Virus record (IMG/VR): IMGVR_UViG_3300017757_000153
Coordinates: 1 to 24,302 of that record
From: a virus
Direction: 5' to 3' (one strand)
DNA: 24,302 nt
A program made the position numbers and the translations under genes. The stretch's first letter is position 1; the number at the start of each line of letters is the position of its first letter. Below are positions 23,780 through 24,302 of the stretch, piece after piece. The notes under the pieces were generated by a model. The model searched no databases. It was not told the DNA's origin and worked only from the letters and a program-made list of their open reading frames with translations.

Positions 23780-24025
23780 TTATAGACAATATCTGACTAA
23801 CATTCGAATTTCTGATTCGGAAAGTTTCTCAACAGATTCAGAATGCGAATCACGAAGATATTTGTTGATATGCTTCGTGGTTGTTACACTATACTTTTCA
23901 GTAGTGCGAAATGCGATGCCTTCCTGATCATGTCCAGCTACAGGCGTTTCATAAGAGAACATAACTTCAGCACCAGTAGGAAGTACAAGCAGAGTCATAT
24001 TAGAAGCGAGGGTTTTGATTTTCAT
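23780..24025 (-). CDS. Conserved marine phage hypothetical protein (81 aa)
   Basis: ATG at 24025 with AAGG seven bases upstream. The product has MTLLVLPTGAEVMFSYETPV followed by AGHDQEGIAFRTTEKYS, VTTTKHINKYLRD and a helical C-terminus. The pattern of a beta hairpin opening and a TTTKHINK-like helix is one I associate with a widespread uncharacterised family of phages infecting marine bacteria. It may be a small regulatory or DNA-associated protein; no function known. A promoter with a sigma-70 look lies 60-90 bases upstream, and a terminator directly beyond it, so it probably heads its own transcript. Confidence 0.8.
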   Translation of the reverse strand: MKIKTLASNMTLLVLPTGAEVMFSYETPVAGHDQEGIAFRTTEKYSVTTTKHINKYLRDSHSESVEKLSESEIRMLVRYCL

Positions 24026-24060
24026 TTGAGTACCTTGAATGTAAGATAGAGACGTTATTG

Positions 24061-24068
24061 CATTTATA
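24061..24068 (-). promoter_or_regulatory. Late-promoter-like octamer (TATAAATG)
   Basis: One mismatch from TATAAATA, 36 bases before the 81-residue gene's ATG. It may add late expression to the sigma-70-like promoter next to it, or be chance. Confidence 0.3.
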
Positions 24069-24087
24069 GATTAGAAAAGTCTTTCCA

Positions 24088-24116
24088 GTTTTAGTGCCCC
24101 CCTCTTCAATTGACAA
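24088..24116 (-). promoter_or_regulatory. Possible sigma-70-like promoter before the 81-residue gene
   Basis: Minus-strand TTGTCA (24111-24116), 17-base spacer, TAAAAC (24088-24093): one and two mismatches from consensus. It sits directly after the terminator hairpin, so one transcript ends where the next can begin. Confidence 0.5.
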
Positions 24117-24170
24117 AAAAAGGAGGCTGACTGCCATAGAGATTTACTCAATTTAGCGTCAGTCAGCCTC
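24115..24170 (-). terminator. Rho-independent terminator for a minus-strand transcript
   Basis: Perfect 11-base arms GAGGCTGACTG (24123-24133) and CAGTCAGCCTC (24160-24170) with a 26-base loop, followed on the minus strand by CC and seven T's (24115-24121). The large loop is unusual but the stem and T-run are strong. It would end transcription arriving from genes beyond the right edge. Confidence 0.75.
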
Positions 24171-24265
24171 AAAGTCACAGAGACGACGAAAAAAACTATA
24201 TAGATATTATCTCAAATATTACAACTAATGTCAATTGTTTAGTCAAACCGTTTGAGTATGGAAGC

Positions 24266-24302
24266 TCAACCGATTGCATATGCAAGAATTTCTGCATCAC
24301 CA
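24266..24302 (-). CDS. Possible C-terminal end of a gene beyond the right edge
   Basis: A minus-strand frame enters from the right edge and reads GDAEILAYAIG before a TGA at 24266-24268. A terminator follows about 95 bases on, as expected after a gene. The visible piece is too short to identify. Confidence 0.3.
   Translation of the reverse strand, partial: GDAEILAYAIG

Overview
The window looks like part of a marine T4-like myovirus genome, of the cyanophage/pelagiphage kind. It is mostly AT-rich, and every credible gene lies on the minus strand, so transcription runs from high to low coordinates. Signs of a T4-like phage are baseplate genes gp5, gp25, gp6 and gp8 in a contiguous block, a DUF4815-type giant structural protein, T4-type late promoters (TATAAATA) 20-30 bases before several of these genes, and a phage-borne tRNA-Arg(UCU). 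The exact host cannot be read from the sequence.

Right end (about 22.5-24.3 kb): a run of small, GC-richer genes of the conserved-hypothetical marine phage kind. Two sigma-70-like promoters lie here, and a hairpin/T-run terminator separates the 81-residue gene from whatever lies upstream. These look like early or middle genes with host-type signals.

Middle (19.2-22.3 kb): auxiliary metabolism genes mixed with tiny ORFs. They are a 5'(3')-deoxyribonucleotidase, a basic 48-residue ORF that runs into the tRNA-Arg gene, a 38-residue membrane microprotein, a long hairpin framed by direct repeats, a SprT-like zinc peptidase, a 27-residue membrane microprotein, a class I methyltransferase, a 51-residue helical ORF and a 2OG-Fe(II) oxygenase. 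Many are coupled by ATGA/TAATG overlaps.

Left two thirds (1-19.2 kb): the baseplate/tail region. In transcription order: gp5-type hub protein (OB-fold plus Cys/His peptidase instead of a T4 lysozyme domain), two helical tail-associated proteins, a separate gp5-C-like beta-helix spike, an 80-residue conserved protein, gp25, gp6, a 1953-residue structural protein full of LLDGTDSSSTDAGD-type repeats, a 237-residue fibre-like protein, gp8, and a DUF4815 protein that runs off the left edge. The large structural proteins share internal modules, including a ~100-residue domain present in both gp8 and the 1953-residue protein. This suggests exchange of domains between neighbouring tail genes.

No CRISPR array, insertion sequence, integrase or defence system was seen. 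The most unusual structures are the split gp5, the repeat-rich giant baseplate protein, the gene-tRNA overlap created next to a 19-base-period duplication, the hairpin between direct repeats, and the cluster of single-helix microproteins.
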